A stretch of DNA of 64,000 nucleotides from Litoditis marina (Eukaryota > Nematoda > Chromadorea > Rhabditida > Rhabditidae): positions 16,792 through 80,791 of the forward strand of contig CAXIWQ010000200.1 of the NCBI GenBank assembly GCA_964036275.1. The letters are read 5' to 3'. Positions 24,801 through 37,838 of this stretch are shown here, in pieces. Position 1 is the first letter of the stretch. Each line of letters opens with the position of its first letter. The translations under genes and the position numbers were made by a program. The notes below the pieces were generated by a model. It saw only the letters and a list, made by a program, of their open reading frames with translations, did not search any database and was not told where the DNA came from.

Positions 24801-27800
24801 TATAGAGATGTCTTGAGGTTTCTGCGAATTTCGGATGCGATACGTCAATCAGTACACGCACGTGAGGGTGAAATAGAGTTGTCTGAAAATGAACGAATTA
24901 CTGTAGTGAACTGATGCACTGGAACCTTCTCTAACAATATTTTTATTCAGTTTTCTGTATTTGTGGTGTTGAGAATATAAAGATGTCTTGAGGTTTCTGC
25001 GGATTTCGGATGCGATACGTCGGTCAGTACACGCACGTGAGGGTGAAATAGAGTTGTCTAAACATGAACGAATTACTGTAGTGAACGGATGATCTGGAAC
25101 CTTGTCTACCAATACTTTTATTCAGTTTTCTGTATGTGTGGTGTTGAGAATATAGAGATGTCTTGAGGTTTCTGCGAATTTCGGATGCGATACGTCAATC
25201 AGTACACGCACGTGAGGGTGAAATAGAGTTGTCTAAACATGAACGAATTACTGTAGTGAACTTATGCTCTGGAACCTTCTCTAACAATACTTTTATTCAG
25301 TTTTCTGTATGTGTGGTGTTGAGAATATAGAGATGTCTTGAGGTTTCTGCGAATTTCGGATGCGATACGTCAATCAGTACACGCACGTGAGGGTGAAATA
25401 GAGTTGTCTGAAAATGAACGAATTACTGTAGTGAACTGATGATCTGGAACCTTGTCTACCAATACTTTTATTCAGTTTTCTGTATTTGTGGTAATGAGAA
25501 GATAACGATGTCGTGAGGTTTCTGCGGATTTCGGATGCGATACGTCGGTCAGTACACGCACGTGAGGGTGAAATAGAGTTGTCTAAACATGAACGAATTA
25601 CTGTAGTGAACTGATGATCTGGAACCTTGTCTACCAATACTTTTATTCAGTTTTCTGTATTTGTGGTAATGAGAAGATAACGATATCGTGAGGTTTCTGC
25701 GGATTTCGGATGCGATACGTCGGTCAGTACACGCACGTGAGGGTGAAATGGAGTTGTCTAAACATGAACGAATTACTGTAGTGAACTGATGATCTGGAAC
25801 CTTGTCTAACAATACTTTTATTCAGTCGTCTGTATTTGTGGTGATGAGAAAATAAAGATGTCGTGAGGTTTCTGCGGTGTTCGGATGCGATAAGTCGGTC
25901 AGTACACGCACGTGAGGGTGAAATAGAGTTTTCTAAACATGAGCGAATTACTGTAGTGAACTGATGATCTGGAACCTTGTCTAACAATACTTTTATTCAG
26001 TTTTCTGTATTTGTGGTAATGAGAAGATAAAGATGTCGTGAGGTTTCTGCGGATTTCGGATGCGATACGTCAGTCAGTACACGCACGTGAGGGTGAAATA
26101 GAGTTTTCTAAACATGAACGAATTACTGTAGTGAACTGATGCTCTGGAACCTTCTCTAACAATACTTTTATTCAGTTTTCTGTATTTGTGGTGTTGAGAA
26201 TATAGAGATGTCTTGAGGTTTCTGCGGAGTTCGGATGCGATACGTCGGTCAGTACACGCACGCGAGGGTGAAATAGAGTTGTCTTAACATGTACAAATTA
26301 CTGTAGTGAACTGATGCTCTGGAACCTTCTCTAACAATACTTTTATTCAGTTTTCTGTATGTGTGGTGTTGAGAATATAGAGATGTCTTGAGGTTTCTGC
26401 GAAGTTCGGATGCGATACGTCGGTCAGTACACGCACGTGAGGGTGAAATGAAGTTGTCTAAACATGAACGAATTACTGTAGTGAACTGATGCTCTGGAAC
26501 CTTCTCTAACAATACTTTTATTCAGTTTGCTGTATTTGTGGTGTTGAGAATATAAAGATGTCTTGAGGTTTCTGCGGATTTCGGATGCGATTCGTCGGTC
26601 AGTACACGCACGCGAGGATGAAATAGAGTTGTCTAAACATGAACGAATTACTGTAGTGAACTGATGCTCTGGAACCTTCTCTAACAATACTTTTATTCAG
26701 TTTGCTGTATTTGTGGTGTTGAGAATATAAAGATGTCTTGAGGTTTCTGCGGATTTCGGATGCGATTCGTCGGTCAGTACACGCACGCGAGGATGAAATA
26801 GAGTTGTCTAAACATGAACGAATTACTGTAGTGAACTGATGCTCTGGAACCTTCTCTAACAATACTTTTATTCAGTTTGCTGTATTTGTGGTGTTGAGAA
26901 TATAAAGATGTCTTGAGGTTTCTGCGGAGTTCGGATGCGATACGTCGGTCAGTACACGCACGCGAGGATGAAATAGAGTTTTCTAAACATGAACGAATTA
27001 CTGTAGTGAACTGATGCTCTGGAACCTTCTCTAACAATACTTTTATTCAGTTTTCTGTATTTGTGGTGTTGAGAATATAGAGATGTCTTGAGATTTCTGC
27101 GGAGTTCGGATGCGATACGTCGGTCAGTACACGCACGCGAGGGTGAAATAGAGTTGTCTTAACATGAACAAATTACTGTAGTGAACTGATGCTCTGGAAC
27201 CTTCTCTAACAATACTTTTATTCAATTTTCTGTATTTGTGGTGTTGAGAATATAGAGATGTCTTGAGGTTTCTGCGAAGTTCGGATGCGATACGTCGGTC
27301 AGTACACGCACGTAAGGGTGAAATAGAGTTGTCTAAACATGAACGAATTACTGTAGTGAACTGATGATCTGGAACCTTCTCTAACAATACTTTTATTCAG
27401 TTTTCTGTATTTGTGGTAATGAGAAGATAACGATGTCGTGAGGTTTCTGCGGATTTCGGATGCGATACGTCGGTCAGTACACGCACGTGAGGGTGAAATA
27501 GAGTTGTCTAAACATGAGCGAATTACTGTAGTGAACTGATGATCTGGAACCTTGTCTAACAATACTTTTATTCAGTTTTCTGTATTTGTGGTAATGAGAA
27601 GATAACGATGTCGTGAGGTTTCTGCGGATTTCGGATGCGATACGTCAGTCAGTACACGCACGTGAGGGTGAAATAGAGTTGTCTGAAAATGAACGAATTA
27701 CTGTAGTGAACTGATGCACTGGAACCTTCTCTAACAATATTTTTATTCAGTTTTCTGTATTTGTGGTGTTGAGAATATAAAGATGTCTTGAGGTTTCTGC

Positions 27801-30800
27801 GGATTTCGGATGCGATACGTCAGTCAGTACACGCACGTGAGGGTGAAATAGAGTTGTCTAAACATGAACGAATTACTGTAGTGAACTGATGATCTGGAGC
27901 CTTGTCTAACAATACTTTTATTCAGTTTTCTGTATTTGTGGTAATGAGAAGATAAAGATGTCGTGAGGTTTCTGCGGATTTCGGATGCGATACGTCGGTC
28001 AGTACACGCACATGAGGGTGAAATAGAGTTGTCTAAACATGAACAAATTACTGTAGTGAACTGATGATCTGGAACCTTGTCTAACAATACTTTTATTTAG
28101 TTCTCTGTATTTGTGGTAATGAGAAGATAAAGATGTCGTGAGGTTTCTGCGGATTTCGGATGCGATACGTCGTTCAGTACACGCACGTGAGGGTGAAATA
28201 GAGTTGTCTAGACATGAACGAATTACTGTAGTGAACTGATGATCTGGAACTTTGTCTAACAATACTTTTATTCAGTTTTCTGTATTTGTGGTGATGAGAA
28301 GATAAAGATGTCGTGAGGTTTCTGCGGTGTTCGGATGCGATACGTCGGTCAGTACACGCACGTGAGGTTGAAATAGAGTTGTCTAAACATGAACGAATTA
28401 CTGTAGTGAACTGATGATCTGGAACTTTGTCTAACAATACTTTTATTCAGTTTTCTGTATTTGTGGTGATGAGAAGATAAAGATGTCGTGAGGTTTCTGC
28501 GGTGTTCGGATGCGATACGTCGGTCAGTACACGCACGTGAGGGTGAAATAGAGTTGTCTAAACATGAACGAATTACTGTAGTGAACTTATGCTCTGGAAC
28601 CTTCTCTAACAATACTTTTATTCAGTTTTCTGTATGTGTGGTGTTGAGAATATAGAGATGTCTTGAGGTTTCTGCGAATTTCGGATGCGATACGTCAATC
28701 AGTACACGCACGTGAGGGTGAAATAGAGTTGTCTGAAAATGAACGAATTACTGTAGTGAACTGATGCACTGGAACCTTCTCTAACAATATTTTTATTCAG
28801 TTTTCTGTATTTGTGGTGTTGAGAATATAAAGATGTCTTGAGGTTTCTGCGGATTTCGGATGCGATACGTCGGTCAGTACACGCACGTGAGGGTGAAATA
28901 GAGTTGTCTAAACATGAACGAATTACTGTAGTGAACGGATGATCTGGAACCTTGTCTACCAATACTTTTATTCAGTTTTCTGTATTTGTGGTAATGAGAA
29001 GATAACGATGTCGTGAGGTTTCTGCGGATTTCGGATGCGATACGTCGGTCAGTACACGCACGTGAGGGTGAAATAGAGTTGTCTAAACATGAACGAATTA
29101 CTGTAGTGAACTGATGATCTGGAACCTTGTCTACCAATACTTTTATTCAGTTTTCTGTATTTGTGGTAATGAGAAGATAACGATGTCGTGAGGTTTCTGC
29201 GGATTTCGGATGCGATACGTCGGTCAGTACACGCACGTGAGGGTGAAATAGAGTTGTCTAAACATGAACGAATTACTGTAGTGAACTGATGATCTGGAAC
29301 TTTGTCTAACAATACTTTTATTCAGTTTTCTGTATTTGTGGTGATGAGAAGATAAAGATGTCGTGAGGTTTCTGCGGTGTTCGGATGCGATACGTCGTTC
29401 AGTACACGCACGTGAGGGTGAAATAGAGTTGTCTAAACATGAACGAATTACTGTAGTGAACTGATGATCTGGAACTTTGTCTAACAATACTTTTATTCAG
29501 TTTTCTGTATTTGTGGTGATGAGAAGATAAAGATGTCGTGAGGTTTCTGCGGTGTTCGGATGCGATACGTCGGTCAGTACACGCACGTGAGGGTGAAATA
29601 GAGTTGTCTAAACATGAACGAATTACTGTAGTGAACTTATGCTCTGGAACCTTCTCTAACAATACTTTTATTCAGTTTTCTGTATGTGTGGTGTTGAGAA
29701 TATAGAGATGTCTTGAGGTTTCTGCGAATTTCGGATGCGATACGTCAATCAGTACACGCACGTGAGGGTGAAATAGAGTTGTCTGAAAATGAACGAATTA
29801 CTGTAGTGAACTGATGCACTGGAACCTTCTCTAACAATATTTTTATTCAGTTTTCTGTATTTGTGGTGTTGAGAATATAAAGATGTCTTGAGGTTTCTGC
29901 GGATTTCGGATGCGATACGTCGGTCAGTACACGCACGTGAGGGTGAAATAGAGTTGTCTAAACATGAACGAATTACTGTAGTGAACTGATGATCTGGAAC
30001 TTTGTCTAACAATACTTTTATTCAGTTTTCTGTATTTGTGGTGATGAGAAGATAAAGATGTCGTGAGGTTTCTGCGGTGTTCGGATGCGATACGTCGGTC
30101 AGTACACGCACGTGAGGGTGAAATAGAGTTGTCTAAACATGAACGAATTACTGTAGTGAACTTATGCTCTGGAACCTTCTCTAACAATACTTTTATTCAG
30201 TTTTCTGTATGTGTGGTGTTGAGTATATAGAGATGTCTTGAGGTTTCTGCGAATTTCGGATGCGATACGTCAATCAGTACACGCACGTGAGGGTGAAATA
30301 GAGTTGTCTGAAAATGAACGAATTACTGTAGTGAACTGATGCACTGGAACCTTCTCTAACAATATTTTTATTCAGTTTTCTGTATTTGTGGTGTTGAGAA
30401 TATAAAGATGTCTTGAGGTTTCTGCGGATTTCGGATGCGATACGTCGGTCAGTACACGCACGTGAGGGTGAAATAGAGTTGTCTAAACATGAACGAATTA
30501 CTGTAGTGAACTGATGATCTGGAACTTTGTCTAACAATACTTTTATTCAGTTTTCTGTATTTGTGGTGATGAGAAGATAAAGATGTCGTGAGGTTTCTGC
30601 GGTGTTCGGATGCGATACGTCGGTCAGTACACGCACGTGAGGGTGAAATAGAGTTGTCTAAACATGAACGAAATACTGTAGTGAACTGATGATCTGGAGC
30701 CTTGTCTAACAATACTTTTATTCAGTTTTCTGTATTTGTGGTGATGAGAAGATAAAGATGTCGTGAGGTTTCTGCGGTGTTCGGATGCGATACGTCGGTC

Positions 30801-31848
30801 AGTACACGCACGTGAGGGTGAAATAGAGTTGTCTAAACATGAACGAATTACTGTAGTGAACTGATGATCTGGAACTTTGTCTAACAATACTTTTATTCAG
30901 TTTTCTGTATTTGTGGTGATGAGAAGATAAAGATGTCGTGAGGTTTCTGCGGTGTTCGGATGCGATACGTCGTTCAGTACACGCACGTGAGGGTGAAATA
31001 GAGTTGTCTAAACATGAACGAATTACTGTAGTGAACTGATGATCTGGAACTTTGTCTAACAATACTTTTATTCAGTTTTCTGTATTTGTGGTGATGAGAA
31101 GATAAAGATGTCGTGAGGTTTCTGCGGTGTTCGGATGCGATACGTCGGTCAGTACACGCACGTGAGGGTGAAATAGAGTTGTCTAAACATGAACGAATTA
31201 CTGTAGTGAACTTATGCTCTGGAACCTTCTCTAACAATACTTTTATTCAGTTTTCTGTATGTGTGGTGTTGAGAATATAGAGATGTCTTGAGGTTTCTGC
31301 GAATTTCGGATGCGATACGTCAATCAGTACACGCACGTGAGGGTGAAATAGAGTTGTCTGAAAATGAACGAATTACTGTAGTGAACTGATGCACTGGAAC
31401 CTTCTCTAACAATATTTTTATTCAGTTTTCTGTATTTGTGGTGTTGAGAATATAAAGATGTCTTGAGGTTTCTGCGGATTTCGGATGCGATACGTCGGTC
31501 AGTACACGCACGTGAGGGTGAAATAGAGTTGTCTAAACATGAACGAATTACTGTAGTGAACTGATGATCTGGAACTTTGTCTAACAATACTTTTATTCAG
31601 TTTTCTGTATTTGTGGTGATGAGAAGATAAAGATGTCGTGAGGTTTCTGCGGTGTTCGGATGCGATACGTCGGTCAGTACACGCACGTGAGGGTGAAATA
31701 GAGTTGTCTAAACATGAACGAATTACTGTAGTGAACTTATGCTCTGGAACCTTCTCTAACAATACTTTTATTCAGTTTTCTGTATGTGTGGTGTTGAGAA
31801 TATAGAGATGTCTTGAGGTTTCTGCGAATTTCGGATGCGATACGTCAA

Positions 31849-33560
31849 TCAGTACACGCACGTGAGGGTGAAATAGAGTTGTCTAAACATGAACGAATTA
31901 CTGTAGTGAACTGATGATCTGGAACTTGGTCTAACAATACTTTTATTCAGTCTTCTGTATTTGTGGTGATGAGAAGATAAAGATGTCGTGAGGTTTCTGC
32001 GGTGTTCGGATGCGATACGTCGGTCAGTACACGCACGTGAGGGTGAAATAGAGTTGTCTAAACATGAACGAATTACTGTAGTGAACTGATGATCTGGAAC
32101 TTTGTCTAACAATACTTTTATTCAGTTTTCTGTATTTGTGGTGATGAGAAGATAAAGATGTCGTGAGGTTTCTGCGGTGTTCGGATGCGATACGTCGGTC
32201 AGTACACGCACGTGAGGGTGAAATAGAGTTGTCTGAAAATGAACGAATTACTGCAGTGAACTGATGCACTGGAACCTTCTCTAACAATATTTTTATTCAG
32301 TTTTCTGTATTTGTGGTGTTGAGAATATAAAGATGTCTTGAGCTTTCTGCGGTGTTCGGATGCGATACGTCGGTCAGTACACGCACGTGAGGGTGAAATA
32401 GAGTTGTCTAAACATGAACGAATTACTGTAGTGAACTGATGATCTGGAACTTTGTCTAACAATACTTTTATTCAGTTTTCTGTATTTGTGGTGATGAGAA
32501 GATAAAGATGTCGTGAGGTTTCTGCGGTGTTCGGATGCGATACGTCGTTCAGTACACGCACGTGAGGGTGAAATAGAGTTGTCTAAACATGAACGAATTA
32601 CTGTAGTGAACTGATGATCTGGAACTTTGTCTAACAATACTTTTATTCAGTTTTCTGTATTTGTGGTGATGAGAAGATAAAGATGTCGTGAGGTTTCTGC
32701 GGTGTTCGGATGCGATACGTCGGTCAGTACACGCACGTGAGGGTGAAATAGAGTTGTCTAAACATGAACGAATTACTGTAGTGAACTTATGCTCTGGAAC
32801 CTTCTCTAACAATACTTTTATTCAGTTTTCTGTATGTGTGGTGTTGAGAATATAGAGATGTCTTGAGGTTTCTGCGAATTTCGGATGCGATACGTCAATC
32901 AGTACACGCACGTGAGGGTGAAATAGAGTTGTCTGAAAATGAACGAATTACTGTAGTGAACTGATGCACTGGAACCTTCTCTAACAATATTTTTATTCAG
33001 TTTTCTGTATTTGTGGTGTTGAGAATATAAAGATGTCTTGAGGTTTCTGCGGATTTCGGATGCGATACGTCGGTCAGTACACGCACGTGAGGGTGAAATA
33101 GAGTTGTCTAAACATGAACGAATTACTGTAGTGAACTGATGATCTGGAACTTTGTCTAACAATACTTTTATTCAGTTTTCTGTATTTGTGGTGATGAGAA
33201 GATAAAGATGTCGTGAGGTTTCTGCGGTGTTCGGATGTTCGGATGCGATACGTCGGTCAGTACACGCACGTGAGGGTGAAATAGAGTTGTCTAAACATGA
33301 ACGAATTACTGTAGTGAACTGATGATCTGGAGCCTTGTCTAACAATACTTTTATTCAGTTTTCTGTATGTGTGGTGTTGAGAATATAGAGATGTCTTGAG
33401 GTTTCTGCGAATTTCGGATGCGATACGTCGGTCAGTACACGCACGTGAGGGTGAAATAGAGTTGTCTGAAAATGAACGAATTACTGTAGTGAACTGATGC
33501 ACTGGAACCTTCTCTAACAATATTTTTATTCAGTTTTCTGTATTTGTGGTGTTGAGAATA
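31849..33560. repeat. Satellite B segmental duplication, copy 1
   Basis: Matches 34832-36543 at an offset of 2983 bp, which is 17 monomers plus 8. The extra 8 bp is a local GTTCGGAT duplication present in both copies (about 33229 and 36212). A few point differences separate the copies, for example GTGCACTGGAACC-type monomers with CTGCAGTGAAC only in copy 1 near 32250. Confidence 0.8.
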
Positions 33561-34830
33561 TAAAGATGTCGTGAGGTTTCTGCGGTGTTCGGATGCGATA
33601 CGTCGGTCAGTACACGCACGTGAGGGTGAAATAGAGTTGTCTAAACATGAACGAATTACTGTAGTGAACTTATGCTCTGGAACCTTCTCTAACAATAATT
33701 TTATTCAGTTTTCTGTATGTGTGGTGTTGAGAATATAGAGATGTCTTGAGGTTTCTGCGAATTTCGGATGCGATACGTCAATCAGTACACGCACGTGAGG
33801 GTGAAATAGAGTTGTCTAAACATGAACGAATTACTGTAGTGAACTGATGATCTGGAACTTTGTCTAACAATACTTTTATTCAGTCTTCTGTATTTGTGGT
33901 GATGAGAAGATAAAGATGTCGTGAGGTTTCTGCGGTGTTCGGATGCGATACGTCGGTCAGTACACGCACGTGAGGGTGAAATAGAGTTGTCTGAAAATGA
34001 ACGAATTACTGTAGTGAACTGATGCACTGGAACCTTCTCTAACAATATTTTTATTCAGTTTTCTGTATTTGTGGTGTTGAGAATATAAAGATGTCGTGAG
34101 GTTTCTGCGGTGTTCGGATGCGATACGTCGGTCAGTACACGCACGTGAGGGTGAAATAGAGTTGTCTAAACATGAACGAATTACTGTAGTGAACTTATGC
34201 TCTGGAACCTTCTCTAACAATACTTTTATTCAGTTTTCTGTATGTGTGGTGTTGAGAATATAGAGATGTCTTGAGGTTTCTGCGAATTTCGGATGCGATA
34301 CGTCAATCAGTACACGCACGTGAGGGTGAAATAGAGTTGTCTAAACATGAACGAATTACTGTAGTGAACTGATGATCTGGAACTTTGTCTAACAATACTT
34401 TTTTTCAGTCTTCTGTATTTGTGGTGATGAGAAGATAAAGATGTCGTGAGGTTTCTGCGGTGTTCGGATGCGATACGTCGGTCAGTACACGCACGTGAGG
34501 GTGAAATAGAGTTGTCTGAAAATGAACGAATTACTGTAGTGAACTGATGCACTGGAACCTTCTCTAACAATATTTTTATTCAGTTTTCTGTATTTGTGGT
34601 GTTGAGAATATAAAGATGTCGTGAGGTTTCTGCGGTGTTCGGATGCGATACGTCGGTCAGTACACGCACGTGAGGGTGAAATAGAGTTGTCTAAACATGA
34701 ACGAATTACTGTAGTGAACTTATGCTCTGGAACCTTCTCTAACAATACTTTTATTCAGTTTTCTGTATGTGTGGTGTTGAGAATATAGAGATGTCTTGAG
34801 GTTTCTGCGAATTTCGGATGCGATACGTCA
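33260..34830. repeat. Satellite B trimeric higher-order repeat (525 bp x 3)
   Basis: Three successive blocks of three monomers. The same ordered types recur at 525-bp spacing (starts near 33257, 33782 and 34307, next at 34832). This is the most homogeneous short-period block of the array and separates the two 2983-bp-offset duplicates. Confidence 0.75.
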
Positions 34831-34831
34831 A

Positions 34832-36543
34832 TCAGTACACGCACGTGAGGGTGAAATAGAGTTGTCTAAACATGAACGAATTACTGTAGTGAACTGATGA
34901 TCTGGAACTTTGTCTAACAATACTTTTTTTCAGTCTTCTGTATTTGTGGTGATGAGAAGATAAAGATGTCGTGAGGTTTCTGCGGTGTTCGGATGCGATA
35001 CGTCGGTCAGTACACGCACGTGAGGGTGAAATAGAGTTGTCTAAACATGAACGAATTACTGTAGTGAACTGATGATCTGGAACTTTGTCTAACAATACTT
35101 TTATTCAGTTTTCTGTATTTGTGGTGATGAGAAGATAAAGATGTCGTGAGGTTTCTGCGGTGTTCGGATGCGATACGTCGGTCAGTACACGCACGTGAGG
35201 GTGAAATAGAGTTGTCTGAAAATGAACGAATTACTGTAGTGAACTGATGCACTGGAACCTTCTCTAACAATATTTTTATTCAGTTTTCTGTATTTGTGGT
35301 GTTGAGAATATAAAGATGTCTTGAGCTTTCTGCGGTGTTCGGATGCGATACGTCGGTCAGTACACGCACGTGAGGGTGAAATAGAGTTGTCTAAACATGA
35401 ACGAATTACTGTAGTGAACTGATGATCTGGAACTTTGTCTAACAATACTTTTATTCAGTTTTCTGTATTTGTGGTGATGAGAAGATAAAGATGTCGTGAG
35501 GTTTCTGCGGTGTTCGGATGCGATACGTCGTTCAGTACACGCACGTGAGGGTGAAATAGAGTTGTCTAAACATGAACGAATTACTGTAGTGAACTGATGA
35601 TCTGGAACTTTGTCTAACAATACTTTTATTCAGTTTTCTGTATTTGTGGTGATGAGAAGATAAAGATGTCGTGAGGTTTCTGCGGTGTTCGGATGCGATA
35701 CGTCGGTCAGTACACGCACGTGAGGGTGAAAGAGAGTTGTCTAAACATGAACGAATTACTGTAGTGAACTTATGCTCTGGAACCTTCTCTAACAATACTT
35801 TTATTCAGTTTTCTGTATGTGTGGTGTTGAGAATATAGAGATGTCTTGAGGTTTCTGCGAATTTCGGATGCGATACGTCAATCAGTACACGCACGTGAGG
35901 GTGAAATAGAGTTGTCTGAAAATGAACGAATTACTGTAGTGAACTGATGCACTGGAACCTTCTCTAACAATATTTTTATTCAGTTTTCTGTATTTGTGGT
36001 GTTGAGAATATAAAGATGTCTTGAGGTTTCTGCGGATTTTGGATGCGATACGTCGGTCAGTACACGCACGTGAGGGTGAAATAGAGTTGTCTAAACATGA
36101 ACGAATTACTGTAGTGAACTGATGATCTGGAACTTTGTCTAACAATACTTTTATTCAGTTTTCTGTATTTGTGGTGATGAGAAGATAAAGATGTCGTGAG
36201 GTTTCTGCGGTGTTCGGATGTTCGGATGCGATACGTCGGTCAGTACACGCACGTGAGGGTGAAATAGAGTTGTCTAAACATGAACGAATTACTGTAGTGA
36301 ACTGATGATCTGGAGCCTTGTCTAACAATACTTTTATTCAGTTTTCTGTATGTGTGGTGTTGAGAATATAGAGATGTCTTGAGGTTTCTGCGAATTTCGG
36401 ATGCGATACGTCGGTCAGTACACGCACGTGAGGGTGAAATAGAGTTGTCTGAAAATGAACGAATTACTGTAGTGAACTGATGCACTGGAACCTTCTCTAA
36501 CAATATTTTTATTCAGTTTTCTGTATTTGTGGTGTTGAGAATA
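34832..36543. repeat. Satellite B segmental duplication, copy 2
   Basis: Second copy of 31849-33560, including the private 8-bp GTTCGGAT duplication at about 36212. The homology ends near 36548, where copy 2 reads GATGTCTTGAGG and copy 1 reads GATGTCGTGAGG. Confidence 0.8.
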
Positions 36544-37599
36544 TAAAGATGTCTTGAGGTTTCTGCGGATTTCGGATGCGATACGTCAGTCAGTACACGC
36601 ACGTGAGGGTGAAATAGAGTTGTCTAAACATGAACGAATTACTGTAGTGAACTGAGGATCTGGAGCCTTGTCTAACAATACTTTTATTCAGTTTTCTGTA
36701 TTTGTGGTAATGAGAAGATAAAGATGTCGTGAGGTTTCTGCGGATTTCGGATGCGATACGTCGGTCAGTACACGCACATGAGGGTGAAATGGAGTTGTCT
36801 AAACATGAACAAATTACTGTAGTGAACTGATGATCTGGAACCTTGTCTAACAATACTTTTATTTAGTTTTCTGTATTTGTGGTAATGAGAAGATAAAGAT
36901 GTCGTGAGGTTTCTGCGGATTTCGGATGCGATACGTCGTTCAGTACACGCACGTGAGGGTGAAATAGAGTTGTCTAAACATGAACGAATTACTGTAGTGA
37001 ACTGATGATCTGAAACTTTGTCTAAGACAAAAAGTAAACAGGTTGTCCAATTTTTGTCCCGAGGAAATGTTTTCAACATCCTTGAGGACAAAAAGTGGAC
37101 AGATTGTCCAGTTTTTGTCCCGAGGTAATGTTTTCAACATCCTTGAGGACAAAAGATGGACAGATTGTCCAGTTGGTTTCCTGAAGACAAAAAGTAAACA
37201 GGTTGTCCAATTTTTGTCCCGAAGAAATGTTTTCAACATCCTTGGGGACAGAAAGTGGACAGATTGTCCAATTTTTGTCCCAAGGTAATGTTTTCAACAT
37301 CCTTGAGGACAAAAGGTGGACAGATTGTCCAGTTGGTTTCCTGAAGACAAAAAGTGAACAGGTCGTCCAATTTTTGTCCCGAGGAAATGTTTTCAACATC
37401 CTTGAGGACAAAAAGTGAACAGATTGTCCAATTTTTGTCCCGAGGTAATGTTTTCAACATCCTTGAGGACAAAAGGTGGGCAGATTGTCCAGTCCAGTTG
37501 GTTTCCTGAAGACAAAAAGTAAACAGGTTGTCCAATTTTTGTCCCGAGGAAAGTTTTTCAATATCCTTGAGGACCAAAAGTGGACAGATTGTCCAGTTT

Positions 37600-37838
37600 G
37601 GCCGAGTGGTCAAGTGGTTAGCGTTCGGCTGTCGCTCCACAGACCTGAGTTCGATCCCCGCTCGCCGCGGTATCTGTCTGGCGGACCGCATGAGCTGGTT
37701 ACAAAGCTCACCCATGCCTATCTCCACCCCTCTACGGACAGTCCTTCTACGGTTGATATATGATTTGTGTGTGATTATGTAATTTTCTCAATAAAGCACA
37801 CGGCTGAAATAGTTGCCGTAAAAGATTATTATTATATT
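37600..37838 (+). mobile_element. tRNA-derived SINE, full-length copy (reference description)
   Basis: 239 bp. The head is tRNA-like, with box A (T)GGCCGAGTGG and box B (G)GTTCGATCC about 45 bp apart, as in internal Pol III promoters. The acceptor stem is not complete: the element begins at GGCCGAG, and the preceding T of box A belongs to satellite A. The tRNA of origin is uncertain. The body contains a TGAGCT...AGCTCA dyad, an AATAAA hexamer, a terminal ACGGC...GCCGT hairpin and a tail of ATT repeats. The left junction is CCAGTTT and the right junction is GTTTCCTG, which together rebuild an uninterrupted monomer, so no clear target-site duplication is visible. This copy has GAGTTCGATCC instead of GGGTTCGATCC. 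Confidence 0.95.

Larger units (their letters stand above)
9869..37025 (-). repeat. Satellite B, 175-bp monomer, minus orientation (about 155 copies)
   Basis: A 27-kb array with almost perfect 175-bp register. Monomer types are marked by TCTGGAACCTTCTCTAAC, TCTGGAACCTTGTCTAAC and TCTGGAACTTTGTCTAAC. Other marks are the GGATTTCGG, GGTGTTCGG or GGAGTTCGG site and the GTGTTGAGAATATA or GTGATGAGAAGATA site. From about 14 kb the types recur in blocks of six (1050 bp) or three (525 bp). Multi-kilobase duplications overlie this: 19250-20738 matches 29749-31237 at an offset of 10499, and 13475-14263 matches 27824-28612 at 14349. Offsets one base short of a multiple of 175 are explained by a single-base deletion at about 24373. 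The array joins satellite A at 37025/37026. Confidence 0.95.

Noticed and set aside
10000..37000. CENP-B box in satellite B or C
   Set aside because: TTCGGATGCGATACG and TTTCGGGACTG look promising but do not fit the TTCG-4N-A-2N-CGGG spacing.
9869..37025. Recurring 87-codon open frame, one per satellite B monomer
   Set aside because: The frame starts at TTG, which is not a usual start in animals. It spans 1.5 monomers and overlaps the next copy in another phase because 175 is not a multiple of three. Homogeneous repeats necessarily repeat the same open frame. A codon-substitution test on aligned monomers could reopen the question.
37600..37675. Functional tRNA gene
   Set aside because: Box A and box B are present, but the 5' acceptor strand is satellite sequence, the acceptor stem cannot pair with the region after the T arm, and the unit is followed by a conserved SINE body and tail in all copies.
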